A stretch of DNA of 27,221 bases from Aquiflexum sp041751335 (GTDB taxonomy: Bacteria > Bacteroidota > Bacteroidia > Cytophagales > Cyclobacteriaceae). The notes under the pieces are model-generated. The model had not been told where the DNA came from. It did not search any database and saw only the letters and a list, made by a program, of their open reading frames with translations. Shown one piece after another: positions 1-8,304 of the stretch (its first letter is position 1; each line of letters opens with the position of its first letter). The position numbers and the translations under genes were made by a program. The DNA is taken from NCBI RefSeq assembly GCF_041751335.1, contig NZ_JBGSXS010000010.1, forward strand, positions 1 through 27,221, in the 5' to 3' direction.

Positions 1-53
1 TCAAAATAAAGTTTTTTTGGAAAAGGAATGGTATGTAAAGTTTTAAATTTCAT
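1..53 (-). CDS. Possible 5' end of an unknown gene, cut by window edge
   Basis: An ATG lies one base after the stop codon of the shortened PIN toxin, and the frame stays open for 17 codons to the window edge (begins MKFKTLHTIPFPKKLYF). The tight spacing suggests it could be the next gene of the same leftward transcript. The fragment is too short to assign a family, and a chance open frame is equally possible. Confidence 0.25.
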   Translation of the reverse strand, partial: MKFKTLHTIPFPKKLYF

Positions 54-54
54 A

Positions 55-183
55 CTATATAACTTCAATACCTTCTAAGCTGTAAATTCGATTAAGGGTT
101 TTATCTGGACAAACGAAATAATCTAGATTTCCTTTAACATCTAACACAGAAAACAATGATGATGTATCAAAAAATAAATTCAT
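55..183 (-). pseudogene. Internally deleted VapC-like PIN-domain toxin (42 aa)
   Basis: The ORF starts MNLFFDTSSL, the usual opening of PIN-domain RNases with the first catalytic Asp at residue 6. It then passes directly into DYFVCPDKTLNRI and EGIEVI, which resembles the last strand and helix of PIN proteins (the segment usually written as fvT-D-kkL..aA...G..vi). PIN toxins are normally about 130-140 residues; this one has 42, so the middle, with the other acidic metal ligands and the core helices, is missing. Its ATG overlaps the stop of the upstream antitoxin (ATGA), the standard toxin-antitoxin arrangement. The family call rests on pattern recognition. I infer an inactive toxin remnant produced by an in-frame internal deletion. 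A genuine small protein is the alternative. Confidence 0.55.
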
Positions 184-407
184 AAATCCAAGCGTCTCTC
201 GTTCACCAATTCTTCCGATAATGATGATTTGCAGTCTTTTAACATCTCCTGCATTTCTAAAAATGAAAAATCGGATATTTTCAAAACATCCTTTTCAGGT
301 AAATCTTCTTCAAAGACCAATTTAACCCTTACGGGATTTTTTGTCTTTAAAGGTTTATCCAATTTTAATTCTCCGTTATAATATGTACCTGAAATTGTTT
401 TCATCAT
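180..407 (-). CDS. VapB-type antitoxin
   Basis: This 75-residue protein opens with MMKTISGTYYNGELKLDKPL, a beta-rich start (K-x-I-x-G-x-Y-x-N-G-x-x-x-L) seen in small VapB-like antitoxins paired with PIN toxins. A charged helical C-terminal half, probably the toxin-wrapping segment, follows (about residues 40-75). Such antitoxins bind and block the partner RNase and repress their own promoter. The stop overlaps the start of the shortened PIN ORF by the ATGA arrangement. Met1 or Met2 could be the start; neither has a clear ribosome-binding site. The antitoxin seems intact although its toxin is not, so it may be a leftover or an antidote against homologous toxins elsewhere. Family assignment is by pattern only. 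Confidence 0.6.
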   Translation of the reverse strand: MMKTISGTYYNGELKLDKPLKTKNPVRVKLVFEEDLPEKDVLKISDFSFLEMQEMLKDCKSSLSEELVNERRLDL

Positions 408-413
408 TGTCTA

Positions 414-564
414 CTATTTATCCCTGGTTATTTCAGTAAGTATTTCTTTTCCTGAGCTTTGAATTTTTTCAATCAAAGCATTTCTTGATCTACCCCATCA
501 ACAATGTATTGAAATTCTTTGCTTCCTTTTGAATTTTGCCTAATGACTTTAATTGGGATAGCAT
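414..564 (-). pseudogene. Frameshifted small ORF upstream of vapB
   Basis: An ATG at 562-564 begins MLSQLKSLGKIQKEAKNF and hits TAG after 24 codons. A second frame from about 495 downward continues as RSRNALIEKIQSSGKEILTE and stops at 414-416, six bases before the vapB start. Joined by a single frameshift the product would be about 50 residues of helical character. A canonical promoter sits just upstream, with its predicted start of transcription about 8 bases before the ATG. I infer a decayed third member of the operon; the family is not recognised. The exact break point cannot be fixed because all three frames are partly open here. Confidence 0.35.
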
Positions 565-578
565 TTATAGTTGTCAAA

Positions 579-610
579 CAAATATACCTTCAATTTGGGT
601 TCCATGCAAA
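579..610 (-). promoter_or_regulatory. Bacteroidetes-type promoter reading toward vapB
   Basis: On the minus strand a TTTG (610-607) is followed after 20 bases by TATATTTG (586-579), an exact match to the TTTG / TAnnTTTG consensus. Predicted transcription would start near 573 and cover the broken ORF, vapB and the PIN remnant. The -33 part overlaps the edge of the hairpin-repeat island. Confidence 0.6.
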
Positions 611-838
611 GGCCGCCCTGAAAGGGCGTGATATCCCAGAGTTGGGCAAAGCCCTACGAAAGAATAATGGTAAATCAATTACAAATGTATCAGGCCTGAA
701 AGGCTGAGGTAATCATTAAAGCTTGACCACACATTTCCAAATATCCGTTCCCTTCAGGCCCGGGAGAATGCACTAATGATTTCTACTCCTAGCAACGGGC
801 GATGCCCATTGCTAAGATATCAGGGCCTTTCAGGCCTT
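611..838. repeat. Island of short GC-rich hairpins (interspersed repeat)
   Basis: Several hairpins stand in AT-rich surroundings: CGCCC-TGAAA-GGGCG (614-628), GGGC-AAA-GCCC (644-654), GCC-TGAAA-GGC (694-704), AGCAAcGGGC-GAT-GCCCaTTGCT (791-813) and GGCC-TTTCA-GGCC (824-836). The units around 690-706 and 819-838 are also near inverted copies of each other, so the interior could fold as one larger structure. Similar GGGCTGAAAGCCC-like modules are widely scattered between genes in Bacteroidetes. An open frame across 519-707 on the plus strand is a by-product of these repeats and is not called. Confidence 0.6.
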
Positions 839-878
839 AAACTAGAATTATATCAGAAAATTGTTTTTTATTTAACTC

Positions 879-908
879 AGCTTTGCGTCTTTGCGCCTTT
901 GCGGGAAA
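879..908. repeat. Period-8 CTTTGCG repeat
   Basis: CTTTGCG occurs three times at 8-base spacing (881-887, 889-895, 897-903), separated by single T or C bases, immediately beyond the stop of the VCBS gene. I recognise this kind of CTTTGCGTCTTTGCGCCTTTGCG sequence as a common intergenic repeat in Bacteroidetes. It does not look like a terminator because it lacks a stem. Confidence 0.55.
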
Positions 909-913
909 ACTCT

Positions 914-3900
914 TCATTTCTTTATCTCCCAAAACTCCACATTCTCTCCATTTTTGACTACCATCAGAATCTTTTGCCCATCTCTATCAATGACATGAAG
1001 GTCCCTGATATCACCTTGCAATTTTAAACCATGGTCTCTGTTGTGCCAGTATTCAAATGTACCATCTCCTTTTCCCAAAAGCACCTCACCATAGGATCCA
1101 TCATATTGCCCTACTTCAGGCTTTGCTCCTTTGAGATTACCGCCTATAATCAGGTCTTCTATACCATCTCCATTGAGGTCCGTAATTACAATACTATACA
1201 TCCATGACCTTTGGGACATTCTTGGTAATTCGATAGGATTAAACCTTCCATTGCCTTCATTAAGCAGGACAGTTGAAGCCAAATTGTTTACTTCTTGAAC
1301 AACCGCCTTTTCAAGTTCTGTAGGACTAAAGATATCCTCCATAGTTTGGTTGTTATAGGTACTGTATTTCAGATACCGCTTTTTGATCGAGGGAAGCTGT
1401 GCTTCCAATTGATGTTTCAAAGTGAAAGGAACATGCTTATCTCCTACTTTTTGTACAAAGACATGTTCAACCGAACCATTTTGATCAAAATCATTGACAA
1501 ACATCTTGACGGGCTTTTGCAATGATGCTTTAAACCTCGTATTCAAACCATGATTTCCCAATACAAAATCGGGTTTCCCGTCCCCATTAAAATCACCAAT
1601 AGCAATAGACTGATACCATCCTTTAATGTCTTCCATCTCAGGCATAGCTATCTTCTCTAGCTTTCCACCTTTATTTCTGAGAAAGGTCGGAGCCATCCAT
1701 TCCCCTACCAAAACAAGGTCTTCTTTACCATCTCCATCATAATCCACCACAGCTGCATCCGTCACCAATCCGATTTCCTTTAAATCCGGGGCATATTGGG
1801 AAGTACCATCTGTAAAGTTTCCTTGGCCGTCATTGATCAAAATGAAACTGTTTGCATTTACACCATATAAAAATGGAATCACTCTGGAACCCACAAAAAT
1901 ATCCAATGCTCCGTCACTGTTGATATCCAATATTTTCACCACTGATGTACTGTTCCGGAAACTTGCTAAACCTGAATTCTGGGCCTTGGTGAATTTACCT
2001 GTGCCATCGTTGAAATAGAGTCTATCTGCCAAGTCCAAAGCACCAAAGCCGGATTCATTTCCTCCCGAAGTGACAAATAGATCCAAATGACCATCGCCAT
2101 TCGCATCAAAAAACACCGCATCGGTGTCTTCAGAAATACGATCGGCTTCAAAAACAGTTTGGGAGGAAGCCTGATAATTGCCGTTTCTATTCTTAATAAA
2201 TAATTGCCCTGCAAAACCTTTGGCCCCTCCGATATATACATCTTCCAAACCATCCCCATTTACATCCCCTAAAGCTGCTTTAGGCCCTTCTGTTGACAGC
2301 ATGTGGTAAGTCAGTCTGTCCCGGTCAAAATCAACCATGGTATTTTCCTGATGACTGTATTGTAACAGAGGTTTGATTTTGGTAAAAGCAGGTGCAGGTA
2401 ATGCTGGAAAAAAGTCAAAATCTATAGAGGCTTCACCTGCCTCGGCCCAATTCAAAGTTAACATCTGATCCGGTAGAACATCTGTAAGAATGCTTAACCG
2501 ACCGTCAGGCCACCTTACCTGCACTTGATCGATTTTTTCAATATTCCCCAATCCGAAGTTGAGTCTGGAATCGACAGAGGACTGAAATCCCCGATTGGGC
2601 ATATTTTCTTGATAGAAAATCTTATCGCCTTCCAACAATCTCACTTGTGTACCTATAGCAGAAGTATTGTTCCCCTTGCCTATCAATTTGATCTTTAAGT
2701 AACGGTTTTCTGGGAAAAATTCCCTACTCCTATTTTTAAAAATCAGCACCTCATTGTTGACATTGTTGACAACAAGGTCCAAAGCCCCGTCATTGTTGAG
2801 GTCTCCGTAAGCGGAACCATTGGAATGTATGGGGTCTCCCATTCCCCATTCGTGGACCACGTTTTCAAACACCAAATCTCCTTTGTTTTTAAAAGCATAA
2901 TTAGAAACCGGATTGATGGGCATTGGGTCTATCAATGCTTTATAGTTGACCCCACTTTGGGAAATAATCTTCTTTTTGGTCTCATCATTATCAATGAAAT
3001 TGAGGTAATCCAAATCAGTAAGGTCCTGGTATATACCATTAGCCACAAAAAGATCTTTCAGACCATCATTGTCCATATCAAACATCAAAGCCGCCCAACT
3101 CCAGTCTGTTGCTTCCACATTAGCCAAGCGGCCCATATCGCTGAATGTCCCGTCGCCATTGTTGACATGAAGCATGTTGCGGGTATACTGATAATGGTAT
3201 CCATGTTCCACATTGAACTGAAACTTGTCCCAACTTTCAAAAGTCGTGATCTGTTTGAGCCTTTCTGATGGCTCAGGAAGCATTTCGGTGACAAAAATAT
3301 CCAAGTGACCATTGTTGTTGATGTCTGCGATATCCGCCCCCATGGATGCAGCAGACGTTGATTTCATGTAATCAGTCAGGCTTTCGGTAAATGTTCCGTC
3401 CTGATTATTGATATATAAGTAATCCCTTTCGAAGAAATCATTGGAAATAAAAATATCCATCCAACCGTCCTGATTGACATCACCTACCGTAATCCCAAGA
3501 CCAAAGCCGATTACACTTCCATAAATTCCGGCTTCCTCAGAAATATCGGTAAACTTGTCACCATCATTTCTGAAAAACTTATCGCCTCCTACAGGGTCTC
3601 TTTTCGGCCTTTCATTCTGCATTTTGTTGAAGCTGCCAATGGCTTGGTAACTGTTATTTAGCAGGTACACATCCAAATCCCCGTCATTGTCAAAATCAAA
3701 GAAAACAGCGTGTGTGGAATATCCTTCATCGGCTAGGCCATAGACTTCTGCCATTTCGGTAAAAGTACCATCACCATTGTTGATAAAAAGTTCATTCTGC
3801 TTGTTGTCACCTTGGATATCTCCGGAATTGCACACATATATATCCAACAGTCCATCACCATTGACATCTGCCATGGCCACTCCTGTACTCCATGCACGGG

Positions 3901-4240
3901 TTCCCGCGACTCCAGCCTCTTCTGTTACATCTCTGAACTTGAAATCACCTTCATTAATATATAGCTTGTTTTGTCCAAGGTTAGCAGTCAGATAAATATC
4001 CAAAAGCCCGTCATTATTGACATCCCCCAATGCTACGCCACCACCATTATAGTAATTTCTATAGGTGAAAATATTGAAGCTTTCATCAAACTGCAGGTCA
4101 TTTCTGAAAGTCACACCTGATTCGGAAGATGGGACTATCTGAAATAAAGTTTCCTTCTTTGGTGCTTCTTTTTGTTGACATGATATCAACAAAACTGTTC
4201 CGAGAAGAATTATCAATAACCTTATGTTAAGCTTCATCAT
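914..4240 (-). CDS. Large VCBS/FG-GAP repeat lipoprotein with ASPIC/UnbV domain (second paralogue)
   Basis: The 1108-residue product has a lipoprotein signal (LLISC, Cys21) and is predicted to sit on the outer membrane. About 14 loops fit D-x-[DN]-x-[DN]-G-x-x-[DE], for example DVNNDGLLD near 73-81, DVNGDGLLD near 125-133, DFDNDGDLD near 182-190 and DMDNDGLKD near 388-396. These are the calcium-binding loops of FG-GAP beta-propellers. An ASPIC/UnbV domain occupies about residues 525-597 (G-TQVRL, SSVDSRLNFGLG, VRWPDG) and splits the protein into an N-terminal and a C-terminal propeller block. Length and order match the paralogue at 4930-8226. The start at Met1 overlaps the preceding lipoprotein gene by 14 bases; Met2 is the alternative. 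The role is inferred to be ligand binding or adhesion with the SusCD pair. No catalytic motif was seen. Confidence 0.85.
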   Translation of the reverse strand: MMKLNIRLLIILLGTVLLISCQQKEAPKKETLFQIVPSSESGVTFRNDLQFDESFNIFTYRNYYNGGGVALGDVNNDGLLDIYLTANLGQNKLYINEGDFKFRDVTEEAGVAGTRAWSTGVAMADVNGDGLLDIYVCNSGDIQGDNKQNELFINNGDGTFTEMAEVYGLADEGYSTHAVFFDFDNDGDLDVYLLNNSYQAIGSFNKMQNERPKRDPVGGDKFFRNDGDKFTDISEEAGIYGSVIGFGLGITVGDVNQDGWMDIFISNDFFERDYLYINNQDGTFTESLTDYMKSTSAASMGADIADINNNGHLDIFVTEMLPEPSERLKQITTFESWDKFQFNVEHGYHYQYTRNMLHVNNGDGTFSDMGRLANVEATDWSWAALMFDMDNDGLKDLFVANGIYQDLTDLDYLNFIDNDETKKKIISQSGVNYKALIDPMPINPVSNYAFKNKGDLVFENVVHEWGMGDPIHSNGSAYGDLNNDGALDLVVNNVNNEVLIFKNRSREFFPENRYLKIKLIGKGNNTSAIGTQVRLLEGDKIFYQENMPNRGFQSSVDSRLNFGLGNIEKIDQVQVRWPDGRLSILTDVLPDQMLTLNWAEAGEASIDFDFFPALPAPAFTKIKPLLQYSHQENTMVDFDRDRLTYHMLSTEGPKAALGDVNGDGLEDVYIGGAKGFAGQLFIKNRNGNYQASSQTVFEADRISEDTDAVFFDANGDGHLDLFVTSGGNESGFGALDLADRLYFNDGTGKFTKAQNSGLASFRNSTSVVKILDINSDGALDIFVGSRVIPFLYGVNANSFILINDGQGNFTDGTSQYAPDLKEIGLVTDAAVVDYDGDGKEDLVLVGEWMAPTFLRNKGGKLEKIAMPEMEDIKGWYQSIAIGDFNGDGKPDFVLGNHGLNTRFKASLQKPVKMFVNDFDQNGSVEHVFVQKVGDKHVPFTLKHQLEAQLPSIKKRYLKYSTYNNQTMEDIFSPTELEKAVVQEVNNLASTVLLNEGNGRFNPIELPRMSQRSWMYSIVITDLNGDGIEDLIIGGNLKGAKPEVGQYDGSYGEVLLGKGDGTFEYWHNRDHGLKLQGDIRDLHVIDRDGQKILMVVKNGENVEFWEIKK

Positions 4241-4817
4241 TTTGTTTGATCATTTCTTTTAGGTCTTTGATCCTTAAATCAAGTATTTCAACCCTAACTG
4301 TTTTAACATCTTTCTTGAATACCCGGATATGCCTGTTACCATCTATTTTGACCTGAGCGTTTACTGTTTTGGTTTTGTTGCTGACTGGAAAAAATCCTTC
4401 ACCAAACCAATTCTCTAACATTCCCAAAGTATCATCCATGAGGTTATCGTTGGAGTAGGCATCATTTGTTGGAAACCAATCTGTATAAGTCAACTCAATT
4501 GGCATATAATAGAGTCTGTCTTCTTCAAATTTTGGATAAAAATGCATATTCACTTTTTTCCCAGAAGATAATTCAGGATTGTACAAAATCTGTAAATGAT
4601 GAGCTCCATTAGTCAAAATTCCATTTTTATTATGCTCCCAACAGGTCCCATAAAAGGTCTTTCTATCCATACCAAACCTAATATCCAGAAAAAGGTCTTC
4701 AAATACCTTTCCTGAAGCCAATTCCGTTTCTTTCACTTTGTCATATTCCGTTTTTGGCTGACAAGCCGCTACCATACTGAGGGATAATATAAAATATAGT
4801 ATTCTAAGCATTTTCAA
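4227..4817 (-). CDS. Small lipoprotein of unknown function
   Basis: The 196-residue protein has a clear lipoprotein signal (MKMLRILYF..., lipobox VAAC, Cys19). I do not recognise the family. The mature part mixes strands with aromatic-rich stretches (FYGTCWEHN, YTDWFPTND, MLENWFGEGFF) and ends in a charged segment with several Lys. Its 3' end overlaps the start of the following VCBS gene by 14 bases, suggesting translational coupling and a shared function, perhaps as an accessory or folding partner of one of the two big VCBS lipoproteins. It lies between the two paralogues in the leftward gene series. No enzyme motif is apparent. Confidence 0.75.
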   Translation of the reverse strand: MKMLRILYFILSLSMVAACQPKTEYDKVKETELASGKVFEDLFLDIRFGMDRKTFYGTCWEHNKNGILTNGAHHLQILYNPELSSGKKVNMHFYPKFEEDRLYYMPIELTYTDWFPTNDAYSNDNLMDDTLGMLENWFGEGFFPVSNKTKTVNAQVKIDGNRHIRVFKKDVKTVRVEILDLRIKDLKEMIKQNDEA

Positions 4818-4821
4818 TTTT

Positions 4822-4846
4822 AGATTTTAGTCCCGATAACAATCGA
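4822..4846. repeat. Degenerate copy of the TCCCGATAGCTATCGGGA-type repeat
   Basis: Bases 4822-4838 (AGATTTTAGTCCCGATA) are the exact reverse complement of 20591-20607, where they flank a perfect palindrome. Here the second half of the palindrome is altered (AACAATCGAGG instead of GCTATCGGGA). It lies in the 112-base gap between two genes of the leftward locus. Confidence 0.5.
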
Positions 4847-4929
4847 GGTTGGAGTGAAAGGGTAAGTCAAAGCCAGAAAGCATTATAAATCTATTTTAAA
4901 TTGAATAACTCATTTTAAAATTAGCCTCA

Positions 4930-7900
4930 TTATCTTTCATTGAATCCAAATAACAGAGGTTTAAGATTATTTCTCCCTACCACGATTCGATTTCTTTTAA
5001 TTGTCTTTACATTTTTGATACTTCTGATTTCCCCTCTGACAAAAAAACCTGATTCCTTTGCCGGGATTACATCAAACTTCTCATTGCCTTGGGATACCAA
5101 ATGCCAACCAAAACTACCCAAATTGATCCCAATTTCAGGCTTCATTTTACTTTGATTTCCTCCAAACAATAAATGTAAGTTTCCTGATTCATCTTCGAAT
5201 GAATGAATAGCATAAATCGGACTGTGCTGGATTTCTACAGGCAATTGAGACTTGGTAAAGGTACCATTTCCCTGATTGATATACAGACTGGTTTCCAAAG
5301 TATGTACGTCCAAAATCAGATTTCTTTTCAGTATTTCATCCGGAAATAAATCCGATAGCTTTTTATCCTTATAATCATCATAAGTCAACAACTGTTTTCT
5401 CAATCCGGGCAATTGTTTGAGAAGTGCAGGTTTCAAAGCAAACGGATAAGGATGATTCCCCTCATAAATGGTCATAATCTGCTCAATGCTCCCATTCTGA
5501 TCAAAATCATTGATATGTAGTTGAAGTGGTTTTTTGTCAGTGGCAGACAATCGGGTATTTAACCCCATGTTTCCTGCAAATATATCCGGAAATCCATCGC
5601 CATTGATATCTCTGACATGAAGTGTATTCCAAAGTCCACCCGTATTTTCAAATCCAAATGAAGCAGAAACATCTGAATATTTACCTTCTAAATTTTTAAA
5701 AACTTTGATACCCATCCAATCCCCCAATAGCACAATCTCTTTCCTCCCGTCCCCATCAAGATCACCTATCCAAGCATCTCTAGTCATTCCCAACTCTTTG
5801 AAGTCAGGAGCTAGTTGGAATGTTTTGTCTACAAAAACCGCATCTCCCTGATTTTCAAAAATCCGAACATCTGAGGGTATTCCATAAGCAAAAGGAATCG
5901 TCCTAGTCCCAACCAACAAGTCTAATTTACCATCACCGTTATGGTCAAAATCCCGGACAAAAGAAGAGCTTTCGAACCGAACCGGGATTTTATTTTCTGA
6001 TTTTGTGAGATTCCCTTTTCCATCATTGAGGTATAGTCTGTCCTGATAGTTCGTGTTTTTATTGCCAAACTCAAGACTGCCACTCAGTACATATAAATCT
6101 AAATCCCCATCTCCATCGGCATCAAAAAATAAACCTCCAATATCTTCAGACAACTGTTCGCCATCAAAAAATTGGGACTTTTGAAATGTACCATCTATTC
6201 TTTGCGTCCAAACAGAAGAAGCTTGACCCCTAGCTCCAGGTAAAAACAGGTCATCCAAACCATCACCGTTTACATCACCCACCTCAACCACAGGCCCCTC
6301 GTTGGAAGCCATGTGAAAACGCAGCCTATCCCTGTCAAAATCCACAAAATCACTTTCCTCATGTTTCCATGAAATCAAATCTTGAAGCTCAGTGAAATAT
6401 TGTTTTGCGTCATGCTCTTCCCTTTTCCATTCCAAATCAGCTGAAACGGGATCAAGATGAAGTAGCTGATCCACATCCACATCCTGAAGTTTTGTCATTT
6501 TTCCACTTGGCCATAATACCAAAATAGAATCCAACTTACTGATCTCCCCCAAACCAAAATGTAACCGATGGTCCACCGAGGACATATAACCTTTAACAGG
6601 ATTGTGTTCAGCAAAAAACAGTTTATCACCTGCATGCAAGGTGACCTGAGTCCCAAACTGCCCTTTCAGATCAAACTGCAAAAAATGGTATCCATTGATT
6701 TCACGGCTATTATTTTTAAATATGGAAACCTCCCCGTTCAGGTTGTTTACAACTAGGTCCAAGTCCCCGTCATTATCTAAATCGCCATAAGCAGCACCGG
6801 TAGAGAAAGTCAACTGTTCCATACCCATTTGAGATGCTATATTTTCAAACTGAAAATCACCCAGATTTTTAAATAGAAAATTCCGTTGGGGTACAGAGGG
6901 AAATTCATCGATCATTTTGGTCAGTAGAACGCTGTCCTTACGGAATTGGGCTATCAGGTTCTGATTGTTGACATAATAATCAACATAGTCAAAATCTGTC
7001 AAATCCTTTACGATTCCATTGGCCACAAAAATGTCTTTTAGCCCATCATTGTCTGTATCGAATATCAATGCCCCCCAACTCCAGTCGGTGGCATGAACTC
7101 CGGCCTGCCGGGCAACATCTACAAAATGAACCTGATCAGATCCTGCCTGAAATCCAAGATTCCTTTGTAATGTATTCCTTGTAAATTGATGGAAATATCC
7201 GGCATTGATATTTGCCTGATATTTATCCCATTCTTCAAAAGGAGTTTTGGTCTTAACCCTGTCCAAGGTGGCAGGCAACATCTCTGTAACAAAAATATCC
7301 TGCCATCCATTGTTATCCAGATCAGCAATATCGGCCCCCATAGAACCCATGCTGATTTCAGTCATCATGTTCTCCAGTGATTCAGTGAAGGTGCCATCTC
7401 CATTATTGATATAGAGATAATCTTTTTCGAAAAAATCATTCGATACATACAAATCCGGCCAACCATCATTATTGACATCTGCAACAGTAACACCCAAGCC
7501 ATATCCGATCGCAGAACCATATATACCGGCGGCTTCGCTGATATCCATAAATTTTCCATTGTCATTTCGATAAAGTTTGTTTCCTCCAAATGGGTCTCTG
7601 ACATCCCTTTGGCCTGTCCTCAGGTCATTGATTCCAACCGATCTTGCAGAATTATTGAGCAAATACATGTCGAGGTCACCATCCTTATCAAAATCAAAAA
7701 AGACTGCATGTTGAGACAAGCCTTCATCTGCGATCCCAAAGTCTTTGGCCTTTTCGGTAAAAGTCAGGTCACCATTATTGATAAAAAGCTCATTGTACCT
7801 CTGCGTACCTCCCAAGGGTCCCGATTTACAGATATAGATATCCAACAGGCCGTCTCCATTAACATCTGCCATACTCACACCTGTAGACCAAATTCCGGGG

Positions 7901-8226
7901 ACTGCTAAACCGGCTTTTTCTGTAATATCCTCGAACTGGAAATTTCCTTTGTTTAGATAAAGTATATTTTCTGTTTGATTGCCTGCAAGAAAAATATCCA
8001 CTAGACCATCATTATTGATGTCCCCTAGGGCTACTCCTGCTCCATTGTAAAAGTTTCGGAAAGTATAAGGATTGAACTGCTCATTATACTTCAAGTCATT
8101 CCGGAAATCAATACCTGTCCAGGCCTTGTCCATTAGCTCAAAAAGTTTTTTGTCTTCCTGTGGATTTCTAGAACAGGCGAACATCATCAAACATAGAATG
8201 ACAAAAGCAATATAATCGCGTTTCAA
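4930..8226 (-). CDS. Large VCBS/FG-GAP repeat lipoprotein with ASPIC/UnbV domain (first paralogue)
   Basis: The 1098-residue product carries a lipoprotein signal (MMFAC, Cys18). It follows the same plan as the paralogue downstream: N-terminal propeller block with calcium loops (DINNDGLVD near 69-77, DVNGDGLLD near 121-129, DFDKDGDLD near 178-186, DLDNDGDLD near 482-490), an ASPIC/UnbV domain at about 523-592 (FGTQVTLHAG, SSVDHRLHFGLG, LWPSGK), then a second propeller block with about six more loops. I counted 13 loops. The two proteins align almost throughout, so they arose by tandem duplication, but they have diverged strongly. The gene begins about 80 bases past the hairpin that follows susD. 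No canonical TAnnTTTG was found directly before its start, so read-through from susCD is plausible. Surface ligand binding is inferred. Confidence 0.85.
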   Translation of the reverse strand: MKRDYIAFVILCLMMFACSRNPQEDKKLFELMDKAWTGIDFRNDLKYNEQFNPYTFRNFYNGAGVALGDINNDGLVDIFLAGNQTENILYLNKGNFQFEDITEKAGLAVPGIWSTGVSMADVNGDGLLDIYICKSGPLGGTQRYNELFINNGDLTFTEKAKDFGIADEGLSQHAVFFDFDKDGDLDMYLLNNSARSVGINDLRTGQRDVRDPFGGNKLYRNDNGKFMDISEAAGIYGSAIGYGLGVTVADVNNDGWPDLYVSNDFFEKDYLYINNGDGTFTESLENMMTEISMGSMGADIADLDNNGWQDIFVTEMLPATLDRVKTKTPFEEWDKYQANINAGYFHQFTRNTLQRNLGFQAGSDQVHFVDVARQAGVHATDWSWGALIFDTDNDGLKDIFVANGIVKDLTDFDYVDYYVNNQNLIAQFRKDSVLLTKMIDEFPSVPQRNFLFKNLGDFQFENIASQMGMEQLTFSTGAAYGDLDNDGDLDLVVNNLNGEVSIFKNNSREINGYHFLQFDLKGQFGTQVTLHAGDKLFFAEHNPVKGYMSSVDHRLHFGLGEISKLDSILVLWPSGKMTKLQDVDVDQLLHLDPVSADLEWKREEHDAKQYFTELQDLISWKHEESDFVDFDRDRLRFHMASNEGPVVEVGDVNGDGLDDLFLPGARGQASSVWTQRIDGTFQKSQFFDGEQLSEDIGGLFFDADGDGDLDLYVLSGSLEFGNKNTNYQDRLYLNDGKGNLTKSENKIPVRFESSSFVRDFDHNGDGKLDLLVGTRTIPFAYGIPSDVRIFENQGDAVFVDKTFQLAPDFKELGMTRDAWIGDLDGDGRKEIVLLGDWMGIKVFKNLEGKYSDVSASFGFENTGGLWNTLHVRDINGDGFPDIFAGNMGLNTRLSATDKKPLQLHINDFDQNGSIEQIMTIYEGNHPYPFALKPALLKQLPGLRKQLLTYDDYKDKKLSDLFPDEILKRNLILDVHTLETSLYINQGNGTFTKSQLPVEIQHSPIYAIHSFEDESGNLHLLFGGNQSKMKPEIGINLGSFGWHLVSQGNEKFDVIPAKESGFFVRGEIRSIKNVKTIKRNRIVVGRNNLKPLLFGFNER

Positions 8227-8304
8227 ATTTTTAGGTAGATTTCTGAGTTACTTTGGATTGAATTGTAATATTAACAATTTGACAGAACAGAAGGGTATTA
8301 AATT

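Noticed and set aside
480..520. Programmed ribosomal frameshift joining the two small frames before vapB
   Set aside because: No slippery heptamer or following stem is visible; mutation is the simpler reading.
519..707. Rightward 62-aa ORF
   Set aside because: It runs through the hairpin-repeat island and overlaps the promoter of the leftward locus; composition reflects the repeats.
611..838. Insertion sequence
   Set aside because: No transposase frame and no clear terminal inverted repeats with target duplication; at most a non-autonomous repeat.
881..903. CRISPR-like spaced repeats
   Set aside because: Units are 7 bases with 1-base spacing; no spacer-sized intervals and no cas genes anywhere in the window.
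776..1027. Rightward 83-aa ORF
   Set aside because: It crosses repeats and the 3' end of the VCBS gene on the other strand; shadow frame.
2825..3268. Rightward 147-aa open frame
   Set aside because: Lies wholly opposite the strongly supported VCBS lipoprotein; the repeats of that gene create long antisense frames.
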